Of a stretch of DNA of 64,000 nucleotides, positions 16,762 through 26,146 are shown piece by piece (the stretch's first letter is position 1; each line of letters starts with the position of its first letter). Made by a program: the position numbers and the translations under genes. The stretch lies in assembly GCA_002352205.1 (NCBI GenBank), contig DEHZ01000001.1:40894-104893 (forward strand), read 5' to 3'. The notes beneath the pieces were generated by a model. It saw nothing but the letters and a program-made list of their open reading frames with translations. It was not told the origin of the DNA and made no database searches. The DNA is from Flavobacterium sp. UBA2787 (GTDB taxonomy: Bacteria; Bacteroidota; Bacteroidia; Flavobacteriales; Flavobacteriaceae).

Positions 16762-16851
16762 ATCGAGTAACAAACTTTCGGGAAAAAAGGTTTGGGTATG
16801 GGTAAATTCTATACTTTTCTCCCATTTTTAGTAAAATTATTTTTAATTAAA

Positions 16852-18780
16852 ATGAATCAAAAATTCAGGTACTGTACCGCTATTTTGGCGTTATGGGGAA
16901 CGTGTGCTTTTGCACAACAAGACACGATTTCGTTGAGCGAAGTTGTGATTTCGGACACAAAATTTGAGCAGTCCAAAGAAAAATCAGGTAAAATTATTGA
17001 AAAAATTTCGGCAAAAGATTTGGAGCGAAACACCGGTCAATCGGTTGCTACGATTTTGAGTCAAGCCGTTGGTTTGGAAGTGAATGGAAACCAAAGTGCG
17101 AATGGAAAAAATTTGAGTTATTTTATTCGTGGCGGGCGAAATCGTCAGGTTTTGATTGTGATTGACGGTATCCCGATGACGGATGCTTCGGGGATTAATT
17201 TTGAGTATGATTTGCGATTGCTTCCTGCGGAACAAGTGGAAAGCATTGAGATTATGAAAGGTGCTGCAAGTACGTTGTACGGAACGGGTGCGGCTTCTGG
17301 TGTGATTAACATTACGTTGAAAAAATCGGCCAAAAAAGCAATTTCCGGAAATGCGTATATGAATTTTGGTACGCAAAACACGACGGAAAGTTTTAAAGCG
17401 AATCCGCAAGATTTTAATCAAGGTTTTGGTTTGAACGGAACGGTTGACAAAATTTATTATTATGCTTCCTTAAATAGTACAGAAACCAAAGGAATTTCGC
17501 AGGCTGCGGGGAAAAATTTTGAAGAAGATCGTTTTTCGAGAGTGAATGCATTGGCAAAAATTGGCTTTCAAGCTACTTCAAAATTAAAGTTGGATTTCTT
17601 TAGTAATTACGACAGAATGAAAACCGATTATGATGGTCCGTTTGACAATTTCAATAGTCCGGATGTGTTGGAAAATGTTTCGCTGTCGGAGCAATTTCGG
17701 TTTGGATTTAATCCGAAATACAAGTACAACAAAGGTGAGTTCATTGTTAATTCCGGTTTTACTTTATTGGAACGAAGTTATGATGAATTTAGTTCGTTTT
17801 CAGGTACAATTGACCAATATGTTTATACTTCAAGAAGCGTGAGTGTGGATGCGATGAATAAATATAACTTTCATAAAAATTTCTTTTTGATTGTGGGAAC
17901 ACAATTTCAGTTTCACGACATGAAAACGCAAACGCCTTTTGATGAGATTAATCGTGAAAGTGCCAAATTAAATTTAATTGATCCTTATGTAACGGCAGTT
18001 TACAATTCTAATTTTGGTTTGAATATTAATGCTGGAGCTCGAATGAATTTACATTCGGTTTATGATAATCAATTGGTTTATAATTTTAATCCGTCGTATA
18101 ATTTTAAAAATTTTCCTTTAAAAATCATTACTTCGTATAGTACGGCATATATCACTCCGAGTTTGTATCAATTATATTCACCTTACGGAAATTTAGAACT
18201 AAAACCGGAGGAAAATGCAACGGCTGAAGTTGGTTTTGAAACTACATTATTAAACAAAAAAATTACGTTTAGTGCGGTTGGTTTTTACAGAGAAGAGTCT
18301 CATTCAATTGGTTTCTTTTTTGATCCGGAAACGTTTGATTCGTATTATGTGAATGTGGAAGGAGAAAATAATGTTCGCGGAATTGAAACTACGTTGAGTT
18401 ATCAGATTACTTCTAAATTGAGGTTAAATGGAAATTATTCGTTTACGGATATTCCGCAAGAATTGAATAGATTGATTCCGAAGCACAAAGGAAATGTAGC
18501 TTTAGATTTTAGAGCGAATGAGCGGACTTTATTCTCTTTAAACTATCAATATGTTGATGGAAGAAGAGATGCATTTTTTGATGGTGGTACTTTTGCAACT
18601 ACTGATGTTATGTTGGGCTCTTACCAATTAGTAAATGGATTAGTAAAATATGATGTATTGAAAAACAGAGTAACCGTTTTTGGTTCTGTGAATAATATTT
18701 TGAATGAAGAATTTGTAGAAACCGTGGGTTATAGTACGCGTGGTCGGAATGTACAACTCGGATTCACATTTTTGTTTTAA
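16852..18780 (+). CDS. btuB: TonB-dependent outer-membrane cobalamin receptor (BtuB)
   Basis: The 642-residue outer-membrane channel that takes up B12 using TonB energy. The signal peptide ends at CAFAQQ; the mature protein begins with a TonB-box-like DTISLSEVVISD, followed by the plug domain (VATILSQAVGLEVNGNQS, FIRGGRNRQVLIVIDGIPM, IEIMKGAASTLYGTGAASGV). The barrel ends in the expected terminal phenylalanine (VQLGFTFLF). The start at 16852 is chosen because it opens the signal peptide; the in-frame TTG at 16792 would add an unlikely leader. The cobalamin riboswitch immediately upstream fixes the substrate. It ends before a bidirectional terminator. Confidence 0.93.
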   Translation: MNQKFRYCTAILALWGTCAFAQQDTISLSEVVISDTKFEQSKEKSGKIIEKISAKDLERNTGQSVATILSQAVGLEVNGNQSANGKNLSYFIRGGRNRQVLIVIDGIPMTDASGINFEYDLRLLPAEQVESIEIMKGAASTLYGTGAASGVINITLKKSAKKAISGNAYMNFGTQNTTESFKANPQDFNQGFGLNGTVDKIYYYASLNSTETKGISQAAGKNFEEDRFSRVNALAKIGFQATSKLKLDFFSNYDRMKTDYDGPFDNFNSPDVLENVSLSEQFRFGFNPKYKYNKGEFIVNSGFTLLERSYDEFSSFSGTIDQYVYTSRSVSVDAMNKYNFHKNFFLIVGTQFQFHDMKTQTPFDEINRESAKLNLIDPYVTAVYNSNFGLNINAGARMNLHSVYDNQLVYNFNPSYNFKNFPLKIITSYSTAYITPSLYQLYSPYGNLELKPEENATAEVGFETTLLNKKITFSAVGFYREESHSIGFFFDPETFDSYYVNVEGENNVRGIETTLSYQITSKLRLNGNYSFTDIPQELNRLIPKHKGNVALDFRANERTLFSLNYQYVDGRRDAFFDGGTFATTDVMLGSYQLVNGLVKYDVLKNRVTVFGSVNNILNEEFVETVGYSTRGRNVQLGFTFLF

Positions 18781-18782
18781 TG

Positions 18783-18810
18783 AAAAAGGCTCAATTAAGA
18801 GCCTTTTTTT
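18783..18810. terminator. bidirectional terminator between btuB and the S41 protease
   Basis: AAAGGCTC and GAGCCTTT form a stem with an AATTAA loop, flanked by A and T tracts on both sides. It serves the converging btuB and S41 protease genes. Confidence 0.88.
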
Positions 18811-20273
18811 TATTGTAATAATTGGAATAATCCTTCGGGAACTTTTTCGATATACATTTCGTTACTTAGTTTTCGCATTGATTTGCTATTTTCAACTTGC
18901 AAATCTTTTGACTCGATGTATCGGTTTCCAACTCTTCCGTTGGCCAAAATATCGTTGATTGCTGTATTTAAATAAGGTTCATTTTGATCTCCTAAAACAC
19001 CTAAATTGGCAACATCCTCAAATTGAATTAATGATGGGATAGGCTCTATTCCATTTTGATATTCACCATCTCCATCTCTGTCAGCAATTTTTAAAACTAA
19101 TGGTTGCATGGCATAGCGATGATTTGGATTTCTGTTATTTGAACCAAACGTTGGCGAATCATACAGTGTAATTGACCCGTCATTTTTTCCAACTGTGATG
19201 GTACCAATTTGAACCACATCAATATAAGGCTTTAAGCTATTGATAATTAATTCGCTTGCAGAAGCAGTTAGACCAGTAGTGAGAACATAAACCTTATTTA
19301 AATTTAAACTATTAATCGTGTTTCCGTTTCCAATTTGATTGGTAAAACGATTGATTAATTGCTCTGGATTTGTTTCGTTAAAAAAGTTCATTACTTTTTG
19401 ATTCCAAACTTGTCTGGCAAAAACTTGTCCGTTAAACTGACCCGTAATCATACTTGCTAAACGTGTAGCGGTATCAACAGAACCTCCGGAATTATAACGC
19501 AAATCAAGTACTAAATGAGTAACATTTGCTGCTTTTAGTTGACCAAAGGCTTGGTTTAATTGTGTTTCATAATTAGAGAAAAATCCATTATACATTAAAT
19601 AGCCGATTCGTTTGTCATCTACTTCAATTACATTGGTTAAATAAACAGGGTTTTCGTTGTATTGAGCTTTAGTAAAACTTAGCGAAATTCCGTTTGGGGT
19701 AATATTTCCTCCATCGTAATCTGCAAACTGTAGCGTATATGAATCTTGTGCTAAAGCCGCTCGCCACAATGATTCATTGGATGCTGATAATGGAGTAGAA
19801 TTAATGGAATAAAAAATCATTCCGCGTTCCACCCCTTGATTGGAAGCACTTGTATTCGGCAAAACATAACGCACATAGCCAAAAATATCGGTTTGTGTAT
19901 CGTCTTTGTATCTCAGGCTAAACTCAATTCCGTTTGTTCGAAAACCGCCTTGTAGAGCATTCTCCAAAACTCTATAATCACTAAACATTACACTGAAGCG
20001 ATCGATATCAGGAGCCACTTTTAAATCACTAAACAAAGCTTCAGGAGTATCATATTCTGCTAAAAAAACATTTAAATCACGTTGTGTTTCAAATAAATCA
20101 TCTGCTAATTTTGGTTGATCAGCTTGCCATAAATAATATAAATTTAATCCTTTCCAAATGAAATCTTTTATTTCTAATTCAGATGGAACGGGTTTGTCGT
20201 CCATATCTTCACACGATTGAAAAATCAAAAGTGAAAAGACGGTAAACGCAACCATTTTTGAAAATAATCTCAT
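18810..20273 (-). CDS. S41 family (C-terminal processing) peptidase lipoprotein
   Basis: A 487-residue exported serine protease of the Ctp/TSP type. The lipobox is IFQSCED (Cys21). A PDZ-like region (YVLPNTSASNQGVERGMIFY) precedes the catalytic domain, where VTHLVLDLRYNSGGSVDTA leads to the TASASE motif. The Ser338/Lys363 pair is 25 residues apart, as in Prc/CtpA (Ser430/Lys455 in Escherichia coli). The signal peptide and lipid anchor put it in the periplasm or on the surface. It is divergent from the ECF sigma operon, with only 115 bp between the starts, so a functional link is possible but unproven. Confidence 0.88.
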   Translation of the reverse strand: MRLFSKMVAFTVFSLLIFQSCEDMDDKPVPSELEIKDFIWKGLNLYYLWQADQPKLADDLFETQRDLNVFLAEYDTPEALFSDLKVAPDIDRFSVMFSDYRVLENALQGGFRTNGIEFSLRYKDDTQTDIFGYVRYVLPNTSASNQGVERGMIFYSINSTPLSASNESLWRAALAQDSYTLQFADYDGGNITPNGISLSFTKAQYNENPVYLTNVIEVDDKRIGYLMYNGFFSNYETQLNQAFGQLKAANVTHLVLDLRYNSGGSVDTATRLASMITGQFNGQVFARQVWNQKVMNFFNETNPEQLINRFTNQIGNGNTINSLNLNKVYVLTTGLTASASELIINSLKPYIDVVQIGTITVGKNDGSITLYDSPTFGSNNRNPNHRYAMQPLVLKIADRDGDGEYQNGIEPIPSLIQFEDVANLGVLGDQNEPYLNTAINDILANGRVGNRYIESKDLQVENSKSMRKLSNEMYIEKVPEGLFQLLQ

Positions 20274-20388
20274 AGCTTTTTCTTTTTAAGAACGTAAATT
20301 TAATAACTTTAGTTTTAATTTCAATTTCTTTGTAACAAAAAAGATTATGAATCGTCTTGACTATATAACCAAGTTTTAAACCAGACCA

Positions 20389-20898
20389 ATGAACCAAAAT
20401 GAGTTTATAACTCTGATAGCTCCTTTTAAGGATAAGGTCTTCAGACTTGCCAAGCGTTTACTGGTGAGTAACGAAGAAGCTCAGGATGCTACGCAGGACA
20501 TTTTGGTAAAATTATGGGACAAAAAAAATGGTTTAGAAAATTACGCAAGTGTGGAAGCATTAGCGATGACAATGACCAAAAATTATTGTTTGGATCAATT
20601 AAAGTCGAAAAGAGCATCGAATATGAAAATTGTGCATAACAATTTTACTTCTACCGAAGCTTCTTTAGACAAAAAAGTGGAAGATTCGGACAGTTGGAAT
20701 TGGGTAGAAAAAATGATAAACGAATTGCCGGAACAACAAAAAATAATTATTCAAATGCGTGATATCGAGCAATATGAATTTGAAGAAATTGCCAAAATAC
20801 TCGACATGAATGAAACAGCGGTTCGAGTAAATTTATCCCGAGCACGAAAAACAATTAGAGAAAAAATGACTAAAACCCATCAATATGGAATTAGCTAA
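20389..20898 (+). CDS. ECF-type RNA polymerase sigma factor
   Basis: A 169-residue sigma-70 family factor with only regions 2 and 4. Region 2 is visible as LLVSNEEAQDATQDILVKLWDKK with DQLKSKRA at its end. Region 4 is the helix-turn-helix in ELPEQQKIIIQMRDIEQYEF and IAKILDMNETAVRVNLSRAR. It heads a tight operon; the next gene overlaps its last 14 bases. By family, such factors are held inactive by a membrane anti-sigma factor until an envelope signal arrives. Confidence 0.92.
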   Translation: MNQNEFITLIAPFKDKVFRLAKRLLVSNEEAQDATQDILVKLWDKKNGLENYASVEALAMTMTKNYCLDQLKSKRASNMKIVHNNFTSTEASLDKKVEDSDSWNWVEKMINELPEQQKIIIQMRDIEQYEFEEIAKILDMNETAVRVNLSRARKTIREKMTKTHQYGIS

Positions 20899-21346
20899 AA
20901 TAGAACAATTACTAGAAAAATACTTCGAAGGAGAAACCACCATTGCAGAAGAAATTCAGTTGAAACAGTACTTTTCAACAGAACAAGTAGCCGCACATTT
21001 GGAGCACTACAAACCACTTTTTGGTTTTTTTGCTACCGAAAAAGAAGAAATATTTACGCCAACGCTATCCTTAAAAACTAAAAAACGATTTACTGTTGCC
21101 AGGATAAGTATTGCCGCTAGTCTAATTTTCTTTTTAGGTGTTATTGCCATTTTAAACTATAATCCAATCAAAAACCAACCAAAAGTTGCTAATTCTGAAT
21201 TAGGCTCTTTTGAAACACCAGAAGAAGCCTTTGAAGAAACACAAAAAGCACTAGCTCTTTTATCAGAAAAAGTAAATATTGGCATGGAAAGTGTAAACTA
21301 TATTAATGAATACGAAAACTCAAAAAATTTAATCTTTAAAAAATAA
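20885..21346 (+). CDS. probable anti-sigma factor, single-pass membrane protein
   Basis: A 153-residue protein with a cytoplasmic N-terminal half and one membrane helix (IAASLIFFLGVIAILNY, about residues 77-93). The N-terminal segment IEQLLEKYFEGETTIAEEIQ, where a four-to-five helix bundle would be expected, suits a sigma-binding domain. The start lies inside the sigma gene (14-base overlap), implying translational coupling and a stoichiometric partner. The outer region of about 60 residues is acidic. No zinc-binding anti-sigma motif (HxxxCxxC) is present, so the assignment comes from position and topology. Confidence 0.7.
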   Translation: MELAKIEQLLEKYFEGETTIAEEIQLKQYFSTEQVAAHLEHYKPLFGFFATEKEEIFTPTLSLKTKKRFTVARISIAASLIFFLGVIAILNYNPIKNQPKVANSELGSFETPEEAFEETQKALALLSEKVNIGMESVNYINEYENSKNLIFKK

Positions 21347-21350
21347 AAAA

Positions 21351-21884
21351 ATGTCTAGAATTATAACATCATTATTAGTATTTGCAACATTATTAATTTC
21401 ACAAGTAATGTTTGGTCAGTCTGTCTTTGACAAATTTGACGGTCCAGAAGATGTAAAAACCATCATTGTTAACAAAAAAATGTTTGAAATGATGAGCAAA
21501 GTGAAAGCTAACGACAAGGAAACTCAACAATATGTGAATCTACTTAAGAAACTGGATAACCTGAAAGTATTTATCACAACGAGCCAAAAACAAACTGCAG
21601 AAATGCGTGCTACAGCAGACAAATATTTAAAAACTGCCGGTATGGATGAGTTGATGCGGGTTTCAGATGGCGGGAAAAACGTGAAAATCTATATGCGATC
21701 AGGTGCAAATGATTCTATAGTTAAAGAATTATTTATGTTTATTGAAGGAAATTCAAAAGACAATGAAACCGTTTTATTCTCGTTAACCGGAAACTTTAAT
21801 TTAGATGAAATTTCAGCATTAACGGAACAAATGAATCTTCCCGGTGGCGATAATTTGAAAAAAGCTTCAAAAGGAAATAAGTAA
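21351..21884 (+). CDS. DUF4252 domain-containing exported protein
   Basis: A 177-residue secreted protein. The signal peptide ends at VMFGQ, and the mature part follows the DUF4252 pattern: FDKFDGPEDVKTIIVNKKMF, then DNLKVFITTSQKQTA, then FSLTGNFNLDEISALTEQMN. DUF4252 is of unknown function and largely confined to Bacteroidota. It follows the anti-sigma gene after 4 bp, and a strong terminator comes 20 bp after its stop, so sigma, anti-sigma and this gene form one transcript unit. The second DUF4252 gene at 23208 is a diverged paralogue. Confidence 0.85.
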   Translation: MSRIITSLLVFATLLISQVMFGQSVFDKFDGPEDVKTIIVNKKMFEMMSKVKANDKETQQYVNLLKKLDNLKVFITTSQKQTAEMRATADKYLKTAGMDELMRVSDGGKNVKIYMRSGANDSIVKELFMFIEGNSKDNETVLFSLTGNFNLDEISALTEQMNLPGGDNLKKASKGNK

Positions 21885-21903
21885 ACTTTTGAAATTAAAT
21901 GAT

Positions 21904-21942
21904 AAAAACTTTGTCAAAAGCCATTTTTGGCAAAGTTTTTTT
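21904..21942 (+). terminator. rho-independent terminator
   Basis: AAAACTTTGTCAAAA and TTTTTGGCAAAGTTTT form a long stem with one G-U pair and a GCCA loop, followed by a T-rich tail. It ends the sigma/anti-sigma/DUF4252 unit. Confidence 0.85.
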
Positions 21943-21993
21943 TGTTGTAAATTCTTACCTTGGCATCTTTAAAAATCAAAACCAATTCAACAC

Positions 21994-23205
21994 ATGAAAA
22001 AAATTTATTTGTTTCTTTTCGCTTTAATTGCATTGTCGTCAACTGCTCAATCTCTTGTTTTTGAAGGTAAAATTGTAGACAAAACTACACAGGAAAGTAT
22101 TCCGTTTACAAACATTTTTGTTCAAAATTCTACGCAAGGCGTTATTTCAAATGAAGATGGTATTTTTAAATTTTACATTCCAAATGGTGCAAAAAATATT
22201 GAAGTTGGACATATTGGTTATAAAACACAAATTTTTTCGGTGACTGAAATCAAGGCTGAACCCATTACAATTCAACTAGAAACAGATGAAATGGCGTTGG
22301 AAGAAGTAATTGTAACGAACAAACCTATCAATCAAATATTGGCTGGAATTTTATCTAATTCTAAAAATCAGTTAGATAAAAGTATAAAACTAGAAACCTA
22401 TTACCGTGAATTTGTAAAAATCAATGATAAATATTCAAAATTCTCTGATGGCGTAATTGATTTTTACATTCAACCCAAAAAGAAAGAAAAAATTGAAAGC
22501 AAGCTTGTTGTTAATCAAAGTAGAGCATTTCAATTGGCTGGTATTGATGAAATTGAGAAAAAAGGAAAAGCAGATTTATCTGAAATGGATTCCTTTTTTG
22601 ATATTCAAAAGGCTGCAAATGGCTTTTTTACCTATGAATATATTGACAGAATTTCATCTGATAAAGCTAACGAAAGTTATGATTTTGAACTTCGTTCTAA
22701 AAAAGATCAGAATGGTAACACGCTTGAAGTAATTTATATAAAACCAAAACCAAACGTTGCAAAAGCTTTATTAACAGGAAAAATCATTTATGACCCTATT
22801 CAAAAAGTAGTTTTAGACATTGATATAAAAATGTCTGAAAACCACAAACAACACGTCGAAACAATTAATGCATTAATCATGAAATTTGCAGTTCATGATA
22901 TTCAAATTAAGCAAACCTATAAATATTCAAATGACAAATACATACCTTCGTATAGAAAATCAATAATTGACATACATATAAAATTTGGTAAGCAAATGAA
23001 TGACCGAATGATGTGTGTTAGTGATTTGGTAGTGACTGATTTTACAGATGATGTTTCCTCATTACCAGAAAAAAATAAAATTTTCAAGGAAAGAAATCTA
23101 TATTCAAACGGAATGAATTTCACAGAAAACTTCTGGGAAACTAACAACGCCTTACCACTTTCTGAAAATGAAGAGCGGATTTTACAAACTTTAAAAAGTA
23201 AATAA
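21994..23205 (+). CDS. carboxypeptidase-regulatory-like domain protein, exported
   Basis: A 403-residue secreted protein with signal peptide MKKIYLFLFALIALSSTAQS. Residues 20-105 are a CarboxypepD_reg-like/CarbopepD_reg_2 beta-sandwich (FEGKIVDKTTQESIPFTNIF, GVISNEDGIFKFYIPNGAK). The rest is a DUF-type C-terminal region common in Bacteroidota (ETYYREFVKINDKYSKFSDG). This module is otherwise found at the start of SusC-like receptors; here there is no barrel, so it is a periplasmic or outer-membrane protein of unknown role. It starts 51 bp after a terminator and sits 2 bp before the second DUF4252 gene, so those two should be co-transcribed. Confidence 0.8.
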   Translation: MKKIYLFLFALIALSSTAQSLVFEGKIVDKTTQESIPFTNIFVQNSTQGVISNEDGIFKFYIPNGAKNIEVGHIGYKTQIFSVTEIKAEPITIQLETDEMALEEVIVTNKPINQILAGILSNSKNQLDKSIKLETYYREFVKINDKYSKFSDGVIDFYIQPKKKEKIESKLVVNQSRAFQLAGIDEIEKKGKADLSEMDSFFDIQKAANGFFTYEYIDRISSDKANESYDFELRSKKDQNGNTLEVIYIKPKPNVAKALLTGKIIYDPIQKVVLDIDIKMSENHKQHVETINALIMKFAVHDIQIKQTYKYSNDKYIPSYRKSIIDIHIKFGKQMNDRMMCVSDLVVTDFTDDVSSLPEKNKIFKERNLYSNGMNFTENFWETNNALPLSENEERILQTLKSK

Positions 23206-23207
23206 TT

Positions 23208-23735
23208 ATGAAAAAATTACTGTTTTCACTTTTGCTGATGAGTTTCATCGCCTGTGAAAAAGAACCCAGCTTGCAAAAATATTTTGTAGAAAAAACAGAA
23301 TCTACTGATTTTATTTCTGTTGATATGTCGCCAAGTATATTGAACATCAAACCGGATGCATTGTCTATGGAACAACAAGAAGCTTTGAAAACATTCAAAA
23401 AAATGAATATTTTGGCCTTCAAAATCAATCAAGAAAACAAATCTAAATTTGATGGGGAAAGAACCAAAGTGAAAGAAATTTTAAAAGACGAAAAATACCA
23501 GGAATTGATGAAATTTGGTTCAGGTAAAGAAGGTGCGGCAGTCTATTTTGTGGGAAAAGACGATGCTATTGAAGAATTTGTACTCTACGGTAGTAAAGAC
23601 GAAAATGGTTTTGCCGTTGTTCGAATTTTAGGCGACAAAATGAATCCTGAAGATTTTATGACATTGTTGAGTGCTCTTCAAAAATCAGACATCGACATGG
23701 ATCAACTCAAACCTTTGGAAGGAATTTTTAAATAA
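23208..23735 (+). CDS. DUF4252 domain-containing lipoprotein
   Basis: A 175-residue lipoprotein with lipobox SFIACEK (Cys16). The domain resembles that of the 21351 protein (FISVDMSPSILNIK, YQELMKFGSGKEGAAVYFVG, FAVVRILGDKMNPEDFMTLL), but the two are clearly diverged. Its ATG follows the stop of the previous gene by 2 bp, so translation is probably coupled. Function unknown. Confidence 0.84.
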   Translation: MKKLLFSLLLMSFIACEKEPSLQKYFVEKTESTDFISVDMSPSILNIKPDALSMEQQEALKTFKKMNILAFKINQENKSKFDGERTKVKEILKDEKYQELMKFGSGKEGAAVYFVGKDDAIEEFVLYGSKDENGFAVVRILGDKMNPEDFMTLLSALQKSDIDMDQLKPLEGIFK

Positions 23736-23989
23736 TTTTTATAAAAAACCACGAACCCACGAATTCAAATTTAGTATTCATTTGATTTCATTCGAATTTT
23801 CATCTAAGATGAACAACTAATTTTTATAAAGAAAGACATTTTTATTTGTGAATTTGTGGTTACAAATTATAATTACTAAGGTTAAATTGAAATAAAGAAT
23901 ATTTACTGAATTTAAGTTGTATAAAAATAATTTATAAAATCAGAATACCGGTTCCTTTTTGTAATTTGCAAACGAATTAAAAATTACAA
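23736..23989. other. intergenic region with a CCACGAATTC/GAATTTGTGG inverted pair
   Basis: These 254 bp have no gene. An imperfect inverted pair (ACCACGAACCCACGAATTC near 23749 and GTGAATTTGTGGTTAC near 23847) encloses an AT-rich loop. The region ends in TAATTTGC about 20 bp before the symporter start, close to a -7 box. Confidence 0.45.
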
Positions 23990-25429
23990 ATGGAACCGAT
24001 TTCTATTCTACTACTCATTCTGGGTTATTTTGGATTACTTATTCTGATTTCTTCTTTAATCAGTAAAAAAGACGAAGGAAATGATGCCTTTTTTAAAGCC
24101 AACAAAAACTCACCTTGGTATTTAGTCGCGTTCGGAATGATTGGAGCATCGCTTTCGGGTGTCACGTTTATTTCTGTTCCCGGAAAAGTAGAAGCTTCAC
24201 AATTTGTTTATTTTCAGTTGGTTCTTGGTTACATTGTGGGTTACTTTGTAATTGGAACTGTTTTATTACCACTTTATTATCGATTAAATCTTACTTCAAT
24301 TTATGCCTATTTAGGTGACCGATTTGGAAGAAACTCCTATAAAACCGGAGCTTGGTTTTTTATCATTTCCAGAACAGTTGGCTCTAACTTACGGTTAATG
24401 TTGGTGGCCGATGTACTCCAAACCATCGTTTTTGATAAATTAAATGTTCCGTATTGGATTACAGTAACCGTTACCATATTACTGATTTGGGTATACACCA
24501 ATAAATCAGGCATCAAAACCATTATTTGGACAGACACCTTGCAAACACTATTTATGCTAATTGCCGTAGTATTTTGTATCGTGACAGTTTCGCAGGATTT
24601 AGGATTAAATATTACTAACATTTCAGGTTTTATTGCCGATAGTGATTTGTCTAAAACCTTCTTTTTTGAAGATTTTAGTTCCCCAAATTATTTCTGGAAA
24701 CAGTTTTTATCAGGAGCTTTTATTGCAATTGTAATGACGGGACTTGACCAGGATATGATGCAAAAAAACCTCACTTGCCGCAGTTTAAGAGATGCTCAAA
24801 AAAACATGTTTTGGTTTACGATTGTGCTCACGTTTGTGAATTTTCTTTTCTTAGTGATGGGATTATTGTTCACGGAATATGCCTTAAAATACAACATTGA
24901 TGCTCACAAAGATCAGCTCTTCCCTATTTTAGCAAATGAATACTTAGGAATTGGAGTTGCATTTTTCTTCATTCTGGGATTAATTGCTGCAGCCTATTCA
25001 AGTGCTGATAGTGCTTTGACTTCATTGACAACTTCTTTTAGCATTGATATTTTAGAAATAGAAAAAAAATACGATTCCGTAAAACAAGTAGTCATCAGAA
25101 AACAAATTCACAAGATGTTTGTGTTGGTTTCTGTATTAGTTATTTTAGGATTCAAATATTTTGTGGAAGACGCAAGTATTATTGATAAAGTATTGAAATT
25201 TGCCGGATTTACTTACGGTCCTTTACTCGGTCTTTATAGTTTTGGACTATTCACAAAATGGAATGTGAAAGACAAATGGGTGCCAATTGTAGCTATTACA
25301 GCAGTTTTATCGTCGATAATTCTGAATTTGTATAGCGAATCCTGGTTTGGTTTTGCTTTTGGTTTTGAAATTTTAATCGTAAATGGATTGTTGACTTTTG
25401 TAGGATTGATGCTCATTCGTAAACGGTAA
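23990..25429 (+). CDS. sodium:solute symporter (SSS family)
   Basis: A 479-residue inner-membrane transporter with about thirteen hydrophobic helices. The family features are GMIGASLSGVTFISVPGKVE near residue 50, YRLNLTSIYAYLGDRFG, and the conserved SRTVGSNLRLMLVADVLQ. The Na+-binding region includes AAAYSSADSALTSLTTSFSI. The substrate cannot be read from the sequence; relatives transport sugars, proline, iodide or sialic acid. It stands alone; the 195-bp downstream gap contains the 89-bp repeat copy R1. Confidence 0.87.
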   Translation: MEPISILLLILGYFGLLILISSLISKKDEGNDAFFKANKNSPWYLVAFGMIGASLSGVTFISVPGKVEASQFVYFQLVLGYIVGYFVIGTVLLPLYYRLNLTSIYAYLGDRFGRNSYKTGAWFFIISRTVGSNLRLMLVADVLQTIVFDKLNVPYWITVTVTILLIWVYTNKSGIKTIIWTDTLQTLFMLIAVVFCIVTVSQDLGLNITNISGFIADSDLSKTFFFEDFSSPNYFWKQFLSGAFIAIVMTGLDQDMMQKNLTCRSLRDAQKNMFWFTIVLTFVNFLFLVMGLLFTEYALKYNIDAHKDQLFPILANEYLGIGVAFFFILGLIAAAYSSADSALTSLTTSFSIDILEIEKKYDSVKQVVIRKQIHKMFVLVSVLVILGFKYFVEDASIIDKVLKFAGFTYGPLLGLYSFGLFTKWNVKDKWVPIVAITAVLSSIILNLYSESWFGFAFGFEILIVNGLLTFVGLMLIRKR

Positions 25430-25459
25430 AAAAGTTTTCAGTAAATAAATTGCTATGAA

Positions 25460-25548
25460 AAAGAATGTTCTCAGAGCGAATCCATCCCGATCCATTATAG
25501 CAAAGCTATCAAATCTGTGAAAACCCTTTTAATCTATCTAATCCGTAT
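25460..25548 (-). repeat. 89-bp dispersed repeat, copy R1
   Basis: Read on the minus strand it has the order ACGGATTAGATAGATTAA, TTTTCACAGATTTG, ATAGCTTTGCTATAATGG, GAGAACATTCTTTTTCAT. Copy R2 at 28837-28925 shows the same order on the plus strand (ACGGATTGAACAGATTAG, TTTTCACCGATTTG, ATAGCTTTGCTATAATGG, GAGAACATTTTCTTC). Confidence 0.65.
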
Positions 25549-25624
25549 TCCTTTAAAAAAAAATAGCGAAGCTATACTATTTCAATCTGTACACAATTTC
25601 ATACAACTCTCAACAATTAACAAT

Positions 25625-25984
25625 TTAATACTGATTCGTAGAAAGTAAAACCAACGTACAAGCCTCTTCCACTTTAATATTGTTAATCCCCAACAACGCA
25701 TAAAACTCCGGATTTGCTGTTCCTGGATTAAAAATTACTCGTTTTGGTTGTAAACCAACGATATAATTGTAATAATCACGCTGCCCTTTTGGATTTAAAT
25801 ACAACGTTACGGTATGGATGTTTTTAAAGGGAATTTGTTTGGTTTGGATTTTCACACCTGCTACTTCACCAATCTTCTGCCCAATAGCGACTACTGAATG
25901 TTGCTTATCAACTAAACTATTAATTGCTAAAAAAGAATAGCGTTCCGGTTTTGTGGAAGCACCAATAACTAAGGTTTTTTTCAT
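25625..25984 (-). CDS. CoA-binding protein (YccU/CoA_binding_2 family)
   Basis: A 119-residue Rossmann-like protein. It starts MKKTLVIGASTKPERYSF, with a GASxxxxR nucleotide-binding turn, and carries the family pattern VAIGQKIGEVAGVKI and FNPGTANPEFYALL. Members bind CoA, but their enzymatic role is not established. ATG at 25984. It stands alone. Confidence 0.85.
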   Translation of the reverse strand: MKKTLVIGASTKPERYSFLAINSLVDKQHSVVAIGQKIGEVAGVKIQTKQIPFKNIHTVTLYLNPKGQRDYYNYIVGLQPKRVIFNPGTANPEFYALLGINNIKVEEACTLVLLSTNQY

Positions 25985-26146
25985 CTTACTGTTCTATGTT
26001 ACAAAGATAATGCTTTTTATAAACTTCATCCTACTTTTAAAATAGAACAACTCTTAAAGCTATATTAATTCGTTCAAAACAACATTTTCAATTCATTAAT
26101 TTTACAAATATTACTAATCGGCACATTTGACTAATTGACATATTAA

